Part shown: in pieces, positions 16,901 through 24,078 of the stretch
Position numbering within the stretch: position 1 is the stretch's first letter
Layout: every line of letters begins with the position of its first letter
Origin: Rouxiella aceris
Lineage (GTDB): Bacteria; Pseudomonadota; Gammaproteobacteria; Enterobacterales; Enterobacteriaceae
Assembly: GCF_012933545.1 (NCBI RefSeq)
Contig: NZ_JAADJU010000019.1
Location: forward strand, 1-34,085
DNA: 34,085 nt
Reading direction: 5' to 3'
Position numbers and translations under genes: made by a program
The notes under the pieces: model-generated
The model's input: the letters and a program-made list of their open reading frames with translations, nothing else
What the model was told of the DNA's origin: nothing
The model's database searches: none

Positions 16901-17380
16901 CACCTCCCCACCCCACAACAATACTGTACCCTCACCCTCCAGCCACAGTTGGCTGGTTAATCCCGGCGCAATGGCCTCAACCGCCGCCTGCTCGCCCACC
17001 AGCAATAGAATTCGCGTTCTTTTGCGCCAGAAAGGGCCGTGTTGATTGCGGAGATAGGGTTTAATATCACCCAATAATGCAGTTGAACCTTCTGGTTTAG
17101 CATCAGCGGATGTCCTGCCGGGACCGTCGGGTTTAAATACACGTTGTTTGATGGCTATCCCACGACGCAACCAACCCGGCAGGCACAGTGGCCCCAGAAA
17201 AAGTGCAGTAAAAATTCCGCCCCAAATAGACCACAATGTATTTTTGCCAATAGCAAATTTTTCGAACAAATTTGAATGAGTGAACAGCAGAAAAGCACTC
17301 AGTCCTGCCAACCCAATAATCATCAGCAAATAACCCGCCAGTCCGAAACGTGACAAAGATAATGCTTTTGTATTACTCAT
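13976..17380 (-). CDS. tssM: T6SS inner-membrane protein TssM (IcmF-like)
   Basis: A 1134-aa scaffold of the TssJLM membrane complex. Two N-terminal transmembrane helices (about 13-33 and 49-68) lead into a cytoplasmic domain, a third helix (about 380-398, CLLTITLLAAGGLLVSWF), then a large periplasmic region ending in the IcmF/TssM C-terminal domain that binds TssJ. At the place where many TssM proteins carry a Walker A loop the sequence is LLLVGEQAAVEAI (125-137), without GKS/T, so nucleotide binding is doubtful. The start overlaps the upstream gene by 8 nt (ATGAGTAA), with GGGAG upstream. The length is within the family range. Confidence 0.94.
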   Translation of the reverse strand: MSNTKALSLSRFGLAGYLLMIIGLAGLSAFLLFTHSNLFEKFAIGKNTLWSIWGGIFTALFLGPLCLPGWLRRGIAIKQRVFKPDGPGRTSADAKPEGSTALLGDIKPYLRNQHGPFWRKRTRILLLVGEQAAVEAIAPGLTSQLWLEGEGTVLLWGGEVTELPHSPVLSAVRQLHRRPLDGVVWVTDGFSQPLTGQAPLPEPLIAELTADKLDSIARALTASYQQLGWQLPLFVWGLQHSRWSQDGRKTQSVGCLLPPGCQPQTLTASLTSLTPQLIAQGTQQLMQDSRHDFLLRLAWDLLQGGIERLTAGLAAFLGPYRPLPLAGVVFSLPLTGSTRSAAHSWGADNSWQIVLESLTRLPAGLFPQRTGGVWRKTAGSCLLTITLLAAGGLLVSWFSNRQLITSSVERAKAASAEDLPLEERLNQQLALQQSIATLQHRQVSGVPWYTRLGLSYNNALLQALWPRYAHNNSLLIRDQAAEILRQQLAELAAMPSDRPLGAARAKKGYDQLKAYLMMARPEKSDPAFLLRQLQQNWPQRQGVSVGLWQALAPPLLGFYSQNLASHPQWKIPLDNGLVSDVRRILLREMVVRNAETTLYQTMLQQMAKNYGDMHLGQMIGDTDARQLFSTHAVVPGIFTRSAWENEVSSAIDKVVRQRWEEIDWVLSDSQRGRNVADSPEALKARLSERYFTDFATSWQGFLNSIQWHQAQTLSDAIEQLALMADFRESPLIALFNTLAYQGSTGQSGEAVADSLVKSAKNLLNRPEPVVIDQSRGWHGPLDSTFGPLLALMDNANTSQGSIPLSLQSYLTRVTRVRLKLQQITSTADAQVRMQELAQTVFQGNGVDLTETRDYGSLLAAGLGQQWQGLGQALFVSPMEQAWQQVLMPTARSLNEQWQAAIVNDWQKAFSGRYPFNAVGSDASLPLLSQYLRADTGRIQRFLESRLAGVLRKEGSRWVPNSSNTQGLTFNPEFLEAVNLLGYLADVVFVNGEAGMHFALRPGTARGVVQTDLLIDNQPLSYFNQLPVWTQMNWPADTSAPGASLRWISNKASTRIFAEHPGHWGLIRLLQQAQVTANPGVASGYTLRFTAQDGLPLLYELRTELDEGPLALLRLRGFVLPKQIFLTRDRAEKGH

Positions 17381-18500
17381 TAAATAACTCCCTGGTCACC
17401 AGGCATAGCCATCCCGGCTGTTGCGGATTTTGACAGATAACTAACTGATCCTGATTAGTTCTGCTAACAGCCTCAGCAAGCATGGCCAGAGAAAGAGCAA
17501 AAGAAAGCTCCCCCGCCGGGCCAAATGAGAGATTGATGCGATGCAGTGGCCACTTATTGGGCAAATCCAACTTACGATCACTTGTAAATGTGGCAATATC
17601 TAAGGCAGTATTTTCAGTCTCACCAGCCAGCCATATATGCGGTAATTTATTATTATCAATCTGGTTATAGTCGAATAACATAACTAAATCTTCGACCAGT
17701 TTTCCCGTATCCAGCGGCATCATGCGGCCCATCCCAGCCATTACAGGTAGCGACTGACTGTGCGCAAAAGCAGGAGAGGTAATCAACTGAGCAGAAATAA
17801 ACTCACTGGATTTCTGAGGGATGTGATTCGGCCAATGTTGTAAACAGAGCAAAAGAAAAAGCTCATTACACTGCACTTGTTGCTGCAGTTCGGGAATATC
17901 TTCAATAGTCGCAACCCGTTCCGGCAACAGTCCCCATTGGTTAGTCACCGCCTTCAAGATCGATTTTTCCTGAATTGGGTTGGCATGTAGCAGATAAATT
18001 TTCCGCAACTGGTGACGGTACCCTGAACATTGTTGCTCCAGCCCTTGATCTACCTCAGTCAAGTGCGCAGATAAATCTTGCAAAGGACCAAAAAGTGGTC
18101 TGGCCTTTTGGGGATACATCGGGATTTCACCTTGCTCATCCAATAATAAAGCTATTCCCTGTTCTTCTGGTGTAAATATTACGCTTGCCACAATCGCCAA
18201 CTGGCGACGACTCCATTGTTGCCATTCTGTTTTTGTTTGCTGCGTTTCCATATCCCAGGTATATGCCGAGGCCAGAGATTGTTGGTAACGATTAAGCCTG
18301 GCACCAAAAAAACACATCCAAAGCAATAATGCCGGTACAGCCCCGTAAAATATTAACTGGCCAAAATCAGAAATATCACCGATAAATAACGCTGACAGCA
18401 GGCCAACAATCGACATTACAGCGAGAATGCTTAACCACACGCCATAACGGGGTCGAGGTAAAACAACGTGATCTGGAATTGCGGGGATAGGCCATCCCAT
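17373..18500 (-). CDS. Unrecognised two-TM protein encoded directly before tssM
   Basis: A 375-aa protein not assigned to a named family. Two transmembrane helices lie near 20-40 (VWLSILAVMSIVGLLSALFI) and 48-66 (QLIFYGAVPALLLWMCFF), followed by a soluble, probably cytoplasmic domain of about 300 residues with alternating strands and helices and a Gly/Pro-poor sequence. There is no signal peptide or known toxin motif. GAGGGATAATT precedes the ATG. Its stop overlaps the tssM start by 8 nt, so the two are translationally coupled, which argues for a structural or assembly partner of TssM rather than an effector. The N-terminal two-TM topology resembles that of TssM and of the OmpA-domain protein. 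It could also be an immunity-type membrane protein, but the coupling to tssM makes that less likely. Confidence 0.75.
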   Translation of the reverse strand: MGWPIPAIPDHVVLPRPRYGVWLSILAVMSIVGLLSALFIGDISDFGQLIFYGAVPALLLWMCFFGARLNRYQQSLASAYTWDMETQQTKTEWQQWSRRQLAIVASVIFTPEEQGIALLLDEQGEIPMYPQKARPLFGPLQDLSAHLTEVDQGLEQQCSGYRHQLRKIYLLHANPIQEKSILKAVTNQWGLLPERVATIEDIPELQQQVQCNELFLLLCLQHWPNHIPQKSSEFISAQLITSPAFAHSQSLPVMAGMGRMMPLDTGKLVEDLVMLFDYNQIDNNKLPHIWLAGETENTALDIATFTSDRKLDLPNKWPLHRINLSFGPAGELSFALSLAMLAEAVSRTNQDQLVICQNPQQPGWLCLVTRELFNE

Positions 18501-18529
18501 AATTATCCCTCTCTTTGGTAACTTTACTG

Positions 18530-18907
18530 CTACAATATTTCATAAGGCAATGGATAAATATCTTTAAGATAAAGTAAGGTAAGGTAAATCTTCTTTATAA
18601 AATGATTTTTTAACTTTTCTTAACGCCGCTCGATATGTTGCTAAAACACCGGGAGGTATTCTCTTTTTCTTTCGATCCTTTGTTTATCAATAATAACCAA
18701 TCCATTAGAGGCAAAGAAGTTTTCAGGTAGAAAGATTAAGTACTGTCCAATACAGCGTATAGTTGGATTTTTAATCAAATTAGCTAGTCTTCGTTGCTGT
18801 TCTTCAGTTAAGAACATATTCCTTGGATAAGGCTTTAGATATAACAATAAACTATAAATACCTATTACTGTTAGTAATATAATGATGGAAACTTTTATTA
18901 GACATAA
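18530..18907 (-). pseudogene. Decayed second Tli4-type immunity gene
   Basis: A remnant paralogue of the preceding immunity gene. The frame reads LIKVSIIILLTVIG, then LTEEQQRRLANLIKNP, CIGQYLIFLPENF and REYLPVF, which line up with residues 2-89 of the intact Tli4-like protein (VIKKILILIAIVG, LNAKEQQMIDTLFEK, CIGRYIYQVPLSF, RLYRPVF). Resemblance continues past an in-frame TAG (18641-18643) through QHIERR, a TAA (18620-18622), EKLKN and YLKDIYPLP, matching the paralogue's QRIRLRE, QELKN and YLKQVIPL. The only suitable ATG (18903-18905) is one base out of frame, as if a T had been inserted right after it. The remaining two thirds of the gene are gone. No convincing ribosome binding site is present. 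Most likely non-functional. Confidence 0.8.
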
Positions 18908-18939
18908 GAATTTATTAAAGGATAATATTTGAAAAAAAG

Positions 18940-20034
18940 CTAAAATGCCCCCTGGCGCAACTGAAATGTTTTTATAATTCGATCCCATATTTCGACCAAT
19001 TGCTCACTGCTGTATGTTTTGGTGTCTTTGCTGGAATTATGCAGTATTATTGATAACACAGGATGATGATAATCTGGCATTTTCTCGTTGGCATAAAGGA
19101 CAAAATTGTACGCATTGACTTGCCGATCGTTTACTTCTTGTTTTCCGCTTATTAACCACTCTTGTGCGTCAAGACCCGGTAAAGAGAACTTACCTTTCCT
19201 TATAGTATTGTAGCCAGTAGTACGTAATATAGGCTCAATATCATTGCTACGCTCAAAGAGAGTGTCTCCTGTAACTAACGTAGTATAACTCTTTGCTGCA
19301 AAGATAAAATCATCAAATGTATAACGAATATGAAATTCCTCTTTGTTTTTTTGGTTATTATCTGCAATAAACCCTTCAGCAATACAAGTACCAGCCTCAG
19401 TTGGTACTTCATCATCTTTTCGCCCTTTTAAACGAGACAATAAATTCTGCATTTCTGCTAGCTTAGTATATTTGCTATCAAGAAACTGTTCTCTTGCTCC
19501 AGCGGCTAAATACTCACGTTTATCCTGATGAAATTTGGGGTCTGAGAAATCCATAATATCGGTTGTTACGGTAAATGCCACACCATTGGAGTACAAATGT
19601 GCTTCCAGAGTACGGCCATACCCAGGTCCAAAACTATTTCTATTACTATCAAATATTATAGCATCCAGATTTTTTAACGGTATTACTTGTTTAAGGTAGG
19701 GAGCGTTTTTGGGATTCATCGTTTTTTCATTTTTTAACTCTTGCTCTCTTAATCGGATGCGCTGTTCAAAAACAGGACGATAGAGACGTTCACTGCTTAT
19801 CTCTATTTCATTGATTTCTGCGCCATCATTCATGTCATTCGCAAATGACAGCGGAACCTGATATATATAGCGACCAATACATTGCGGTTTTGTTTTTTCA
19901 AATAAGGTATCAATCATTTGTTGTTCCTTTGCGTTTAGAGGTAAGGATGACATATCACGGTGCAAATAAGCCCATACGGCAGCACAGCAACTGCCAACGA
20001 TAGCAATTAGTATTAGAATTTTTTTGATCACCAT
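18940..20034 (-). CDS. Tli4-type immunity protein against the T6SS lipase
   Basis: A 364-aa protein with an N-terminal hydrophobic segment (4-23) that is either a membrane anchor or a lipoprotein signal (VGSC, Cys16). The exported domain contains CIGRYIYQVP (Cys52) and AGTCIAEGF (Cys217), a Cys pair that could form a disulfide, as expected for the Tli4 family. Such proteins sit in the periplasm and bind the cognate phospholipase to protect the cell and its sisters. The ATG shares one base with the stop of the lipase gene (TAATG) and is preceded by a near-perfect AGGAGG, giving tight effector-immunity coupling. Base composition is A+T-rich like the effector. Family assignment rests on recognised motifs and context. 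Confidence 0.83.
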   Translation of the reverse strand: MVIKKILILIAIVGSCCAAVWAYLHRDMSSLPLNAKEQQMIDTLFEKTKPQCIGRYIYQVPLSFANDMNDGAEINEIEISSERLYRPVFEQRIRLREQELKNEKTMNPKNAPYLKQVIPLKNLDAIIFDSNRNSFGPGYGRTLEAHLYSNGVAFTVTTDIMDFSDPKFHQDKREYLAAGAREQFLDSKYTKLAEMQNLLSRLKGRKDDEVPTEAGTCIAEGFIADNNQKNKEEFHIRYTFDDFIFAAKSYTTLVTGDTLFERSNDIEPILRTTGYNTIRKGKFSLPGLDAQEWLISGKQEVNDRQVNAYNFVLYANEKMPDYHHPVLSIILHNSSKDTKTYSSEQLVEIWDRIIKTFQLRQGAF

Positions 20035-21542
20035 TAATTGCCTCCTGTCCCTGGTACACTTTGAACCATTTTGACAATGGCGCGCAGCGTAAATTTTAGC
20101 GTCAACGAAGTTTCCTTCCCCTTTCGAATATTACTGGCATAAGCACCTTCGTGATCGACGTTAGTTGCCAGCAAGCTACGCAAACCTGACCAGCCAATAC
20201 GCCCAGATTTTACCGGCACAGTACCATCCCCGGGACTAGCCGATGAAGTCAGCTCAAATTTTTTCCCTGCCGATTCCCGGTAAGTAGGTAAAGGTAATTT
20301 ATAAGGCCTTTCATACCACGTCAAACTTTCTTCAGAAGGGTGTTCACTGCCGGCACCATAAAAAGCCCAAGTTTGAGGATGGTATTTACCATTCAATTCT
20401 TCAATAAACACTTTTACATTATATTTAATATTCTCAATATATTTACCCCATTCTTTTTCTTCGTCACCCAATAGTAAAGCCTTTTCACAAAGACGCCACC
20501 AGTCCTGTTCATTTAGGTAGATTTCCTCATATGGGTCTTCCTGAGGCTTACTTTGTATTTTCCCATCACTTTTGATTTTTAGCCAGCCTGAACCATAAGC
20601 CTTACCAGGCAATAATTGTAATGGGCCTGGTGACTGAGCCAGTACAGGCATCAATTCCTCCGCATTACTGCCAATAATGGCACCAAAGAGTCCTCGCTCA
20701 CCGGTTTTCATGCGGCGATATGTCGCGGGTGAACCAAGATCGGGCATAACACCGTGGATAATACCGAGGATTTTGTTGCGCCCTGCCATATTTTCGGAAT
20801 AATGACGTGCCACTAATCCTCCCATAGAGTGAGTAATAAGAATGACTTTTTCCACTGCTAGCCGGCCGCAATACAGCGCCAGGACATCAGAAACAAACTC
20901 ATCAAGTTTTTGTGCCGATTTACTATTAGACTGCAACCAGTTATAACCAAAAACGTGTAATGGAAATAAAAACTCATAACTATGTCTTACTTCCTCATCA
21001 GTTAATGGTTCTTCCCCTAGCTCTGCTCCCATATTTTCACCAATCAGCTGTTGACGAGAGGTTAAATGTTTGGTGGTGCCAGCAAGATTTTCAAGAAGAA
21101 GATGTTGATCATTGAGCATAAATTGTAATGCTTCAAGCATTTCGCCATAACTTAAATATAATGCTGTACCCCATCCCCTTTTTTTGCGCGAAGGGAATAT
21201 ACTATCCACCTGTTCGTTATATAATATTTTACCTTTACCATCTACAAACGTTGTTTTATGATTCAATAATTCCTTTCTCTCTTTTCCATTTTTAAAACCC
21301 CAGCCAATCATATCTAACCCTTTATAAAAATCTGCACGCCAAATTTCCCTCCCATTTTTATCCTTTAAATTACTTCCCATTACTCCTGGAATAAATATAA
21401 CGGGAATAACCTTATCTGCCACCTTGGGACAAACAGCGACCAAGTTTTTATCTGTCTTGGCATTTGGCAAGTGATAATTAACCGTGCCGTTATCATCATA
21501 TTCAGGAATGATGGTGACTTCATTTTGATTATGCTCACTCAT
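20034..21542 (-). CDS. T6SS lipase effector, Tle4/PGAP1-like
   Basis: A 502-aa alpha/beta hydrolase without a signal peptide, as expected for cargo delivered by VgrG/Hcp. The oxyanion-side strand VIPVIFIPGVMGSNLKD (46-61 region) precedes the nucleophile elbow ILITHSMGGLVAR with Ser239 (THSMG, where the first Gly of GxSxG is Thr). Likely acid Asp439 lies in SPGDGTVP and the His464 base in NVDHEGAY. This layout fits PGAP1/LCAT-type lipases and the Tle4 group of phospholipase effectors acting on membranes in the target cell periplasm. It starts 3 nt after vgrG with a strong AAGGAG site, and is directly followed by its immunity gene. The substrate lipid is not known. Confidence 0.87.
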   Translation of the reverse strand: MSEHNQNEVTIIPEYDDNGTVNYHLPNAKTDKNLVAVCPKVADKVIPVIFIPGVMGSNLKDKNGREIWRADFYKGLDMIGWGFKNGKERKELLNHKTTFVDGKGKILYNEQVDSIFPSRKKRGWGTALYLSYGEMLEALQFMLNDQHLLLENLAGTTKHLTSRQQLIGENMGAELGEEPLTDEEVRHSYEFLFPLHVFGYNWLQSNSKSAQKLDEFVSDVLALYCGRLAVEKVILITHSMGGLVARHYSENMAGRNKILGIIHGVMPDLGSPATYRRMKTGERGLFGAIIGSNAEELMPVLAQSPGPLQLLPGKAYGSGWLKIKSDGKIQSKPQEDPYEEIYLNEQDWWRLCEKALLLGDEEKEWGKYIENIKYNVKVFIEELNGKYHPQTWAFYGAGSEHPSEESLTWYERPYKLPLPTYRESAGKKFELTSSASPGDGTVPVKSGRIGWSGLRSLLATNVDHEGAYASNIRKGKETSLTLKFTLRAIVKMVQSVPGTGGN

Positions 21543-21545
21543 TGA

Positions 21546-24077
21546 TTACTCCTTATCACTAAACTTGACAGTGCTCCGTTCTATACCTGCCTGTTTTTGT
21601 AGTGGGCTTTTTCCATCGTGAGCCGTCGATAACAACTGTTCAATAGCGTCTTCAGACCTGAATATCATTTTTTGATTTTTTAAGGCGCTTCCGTCATATA
21701 TATGTACTGCTTTGGGCGTTACCCCAAAATCCGCCTTATCCCACTTCTGCGCCATCTCACTGGCGCTCTGGCCAGTAAATTTCTGCAATACCGCTGCACG
21801 CTGAATAATTTGGTCGGGCGCTCCGGTTTCGACTTTGCCATCACCAATACGGATATAGCCGCCACCGCTGACCAATAAAATCTCCTGTTTAGCGCTGATT
21901 ACGATTTTGCCTTCGCAGCTCGAGATACGAATATCCTTTAATGCATCCAGCGTCAGTTCATCACTTTGCGCCTGAATTTCGACTTTCCCTTTGCTGGCAA
22001 ACAGCTTGATCCCCAGTTTTTGCGCAAACAGGCTGATCCTTTCACCTGCCGCCACGGTAAAGGCTTTTAGTACGCTAAAGTCGGTATTTTTCCCGCTAAC
22101 TGCGGTGATATTTTCTCCCGCTGCAAGTTGCACACTTTTTGCTGTAGTCTGGGCAATACCCGCCGGGGCGGAGAGCAGCAACGCTGCTTGCTTGAGTTCG
22201 GTCAGGGTCTCACTCAGCAATACTTTCTGCGTCTGCAAATCTGCCAATTCGGCTTTTGCAATTTCTGCCGCCGATCTTAGAGATTCAGTTAAATTTAGTG
22301 CCTGCTGCAATTGGCCGATCGCCCCCGCCATATCCAACATTTCCCCTTGCGCCTGCGGTTGTGGGTCGGCGCTGATAAATACGCCCTTGCCGCCGCGGAT
22401 GGCGATATGGCCGTCGCTGCGCAGTTCTGCCCCTTCACCACGCAGTTTGCGGCTGGCATCGACGTTATGGCCAAGATTTAGCTGCGATTTATGGTACTCG
22501 GTGCTGAGCTTGATATGCTCCTCGTTTTCCCGGTCTTCCATGCGCAGTTTGTTATTACGCCAGGTGCGCAGCACATTGCGAGTATGGTTGCGATTATTTA
22601 CCAGATCGGGATGTTGCGAATCGTGCAGCACGGCGCTGATATAGGGTCGGTCCGGATCGCCCTGATGGAAAGCCACCGCCACTTCGCTGCCCTGGATCAG
22701 AGGAAAGTGAAAACCATAGGTATCCCCACCAAAAGGTCTTGCCAGACGCAGCGGCATACTTTCATAACCCGCCGCTTTGTCGTCACGATCGGCGTCAAAC
22801 TTCACCCAGTACAGTCCGTCCTGGTTCAAATGGGCATAGCGATCGTTATCTATCGGGCTGGTGACCCGCGCCGTTAGGGTACCGTGTACCACAGGACGAG
22901 GTTTAAGCGGCGGACGAAAGCACAGGGTTTCGCTAAAGGGCATGGCCTGAAAACGCAACTGCAGCGACGAGGAACGGCTGGCGTTAAAACGCACTCGGGT
23001 GATCACCATCTCCCCCTGAAACACCTGCGGCAAAGCAGGATAGAGACCCGCCTCGCTGACGGCCAGCACCTGGCCGGGGACCAGTTGCGGGTCATTACTT
23101 TGTCCACGCAGCCGGGTCTGAGCACTGAGGTAACGTTCGTGTTCCAGTCGCGCCCAGAAATTGGCCGTTTCCGGGTCGGGTATAATACTGTCCCCCTGAC
23201 TAAGATGGCGCGGCAGATAGTGGTAGACATCTCCATAGGTGATACCTTCACCGTCACCGCGCGTCATATCTGCCGGATCCGACAGCAAAGGATGGTACGC
23301 CAGCCGATAGTTATAATCTTTGGCCTGAACGCTGTGCGGCACCACTTTATGACGTACGGTCAGCCCCCAGACGCTGTCGGCTGCGCCATCGTTCATCCCG
23401 GCCGGATTGCGCAACGGCAGGGTTTTGCCAAACTGGTAGCAACTTTGCCGATCGCCAAACAGCATAATCTCGGTCAGGGTATCGGGATGCAGCACAAAGC
23501 GGTAAAAAATCCCCACTTCCGCCAGCAGCCGTTCAATAAAGGCCTTGTCGCTCTCATTAACCTGGTTGACCTGCGCCCGCCGTGGGTAGCTGTTTTTTAG
23601 CTGAAACTCATATTCCCAGCCTTTGAGCTGATGTTCGCCAAGGATTTGCGCCACAATTTCCGGCACTGACTGGTTGACAAAAAAACGCAGGCTACGGTGC
23701 TGATTGCCCAGCAACACAAAGTATGGCTCCAGCCTGATATAGTAGGTTGCCTCATCGGCTGAGGCGGACAAACGCCGAAAATCGGTAACCACGCCATGCA
23801 CTCGTTTATGTACCTGCGGCGGCAAAAGCTCATCAAACAGCTGTTCTCCCGGCGATTGCATACTCAGGCTGGCGCTGCGGCGCAGCATCTGCTCGCGTGG
23901 AATATCCTGCTCACGGCTGGTAAAACGGATCTGATAGCAATAAGTCTCACTGAGCTGTTCCAAGCCGCTAAAGGATTCAACGTCAAGCCAGGCTTCGCAA
24001 CCTGCAACTTCCAGCTGGTAACGATTAAGCCCCTCACCGAGAGGAGACTGCGGCGGGCTAATAAAGGATTGCGCCAT
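21546..24077 (-). CDS. vgrG: T6SS spike protein VgrG with DUF2345 and C-terminal tail
   Basis: An 843-aa trimeric spike protein. The gp27-like N-terminal part spans about 20-385, the gp5-type OB domain about 400-490 (GLYWVKFDAD, HFPLIQGSEVAVAFHQGDPD), a needle-like linker follows, then the DUF2345 repeat region (about 580-735, SGGGYIRIGDGKVE at its end). A tail of about 90 residues (750-843, with FTGQSASEMAQKW and VHIYDGSALKNQKMI) extends beyond; it has no recognised toxin motif and may serve as docking site for the lipase encoded next. The start lies 1 nt after the clpV stop with GAGG upstream. No PAAR domain is fused to it. Confidence 0.94.
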   Translation of the reverse strand: MAQSFISPPQSPLGEGLNRYQLEVAGCEAWLDVESFSGLEQLSETYCYQIRFTSREQDIPREQMLRRSASLSMQSPGEQLFDELLPPQVHKRVHGVVTDFRRLSASADEATYYIRLEPYFVLLGNQHRSLRFFVNQSVPEIVAQILGEHQLKGWEYEFQLKNSYPRRAQVNQVNESDKAFIERLLAEVGIFYRFVLHPDTLTEIMLFGDRQSCYQFGKTLPLRNPAGMNDGAADSVWGLTVRHKVVPHSVQAKDYNYRLAYHPLLSDPADMTRGDGEGITYGDVYHYLPRHLSQGDSIIPDPETANFWARLEHERYLSAQTRLRGQSNDPQLVPGQVLAVSEAGLYPALPQVFQGEMVITRVRFNASRSSSLQLRFQAMPFSETLCFRPPLKPRPVVHGTLTARVTSPIDNDRYAHLNQDGLYWVKFDADRDDKAAGYESMPLRLARPFGGDTYGFHFPLIQGSEVAVAFHQGDPDRPYISAVLHDSQHPDLVNNRNHTRNVLRTWRNNKLRMEDRENEEHIKLSTEYHKSQLNLGHNVDASRKLRGEGAELRSDGHIAIRGGKGVFISADPQPQAQGEMLDMAGAIGQLQQALNLTESLRSAAEIAKAELADLQTQKVLLSETLTELKQAALLLSAPAGIAQTTAKSVQLAAGENITAVSGKNTDFSVLKAFTVAAGERISLFAQKLGIKLFASKGKVEIQAQSDELTLDALKDIRISSCEGKIVISAKQEILLVSGGGYIRIGDGKVETGAPDQIIQRAAVLQKFTGQSASEMAQKWDKADFGVTPKAVHIYDGSALKNQKMIFRSEDAIEQLLSTAHDGKSPLQKQAGIERSTVKFSDKE

Positions 24078-24078
24078 C

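Noticed and set aside
18641-18988. A genuine 115-aa small membrane protein after the immunity gene
   Set aside because: Its only in-frame Met lies inside the upstream gene, and Tli4-like sequence continues past its stop codon, so a pseudogene explains it better.
21991-22644. 217-codon plus-strand open frame inside vgrG
   Set aside because: Shadow of the DUF2345 and linker coding region with low-complexity Ser/Cys/Ala composition.
22884-23600. 238-codon plus-strand open frame inside vgrG
   Set aside because: It is a complementary-strand shadow of the conserved VgrG gp27-like domain; no family or ribosome binding site is seen.
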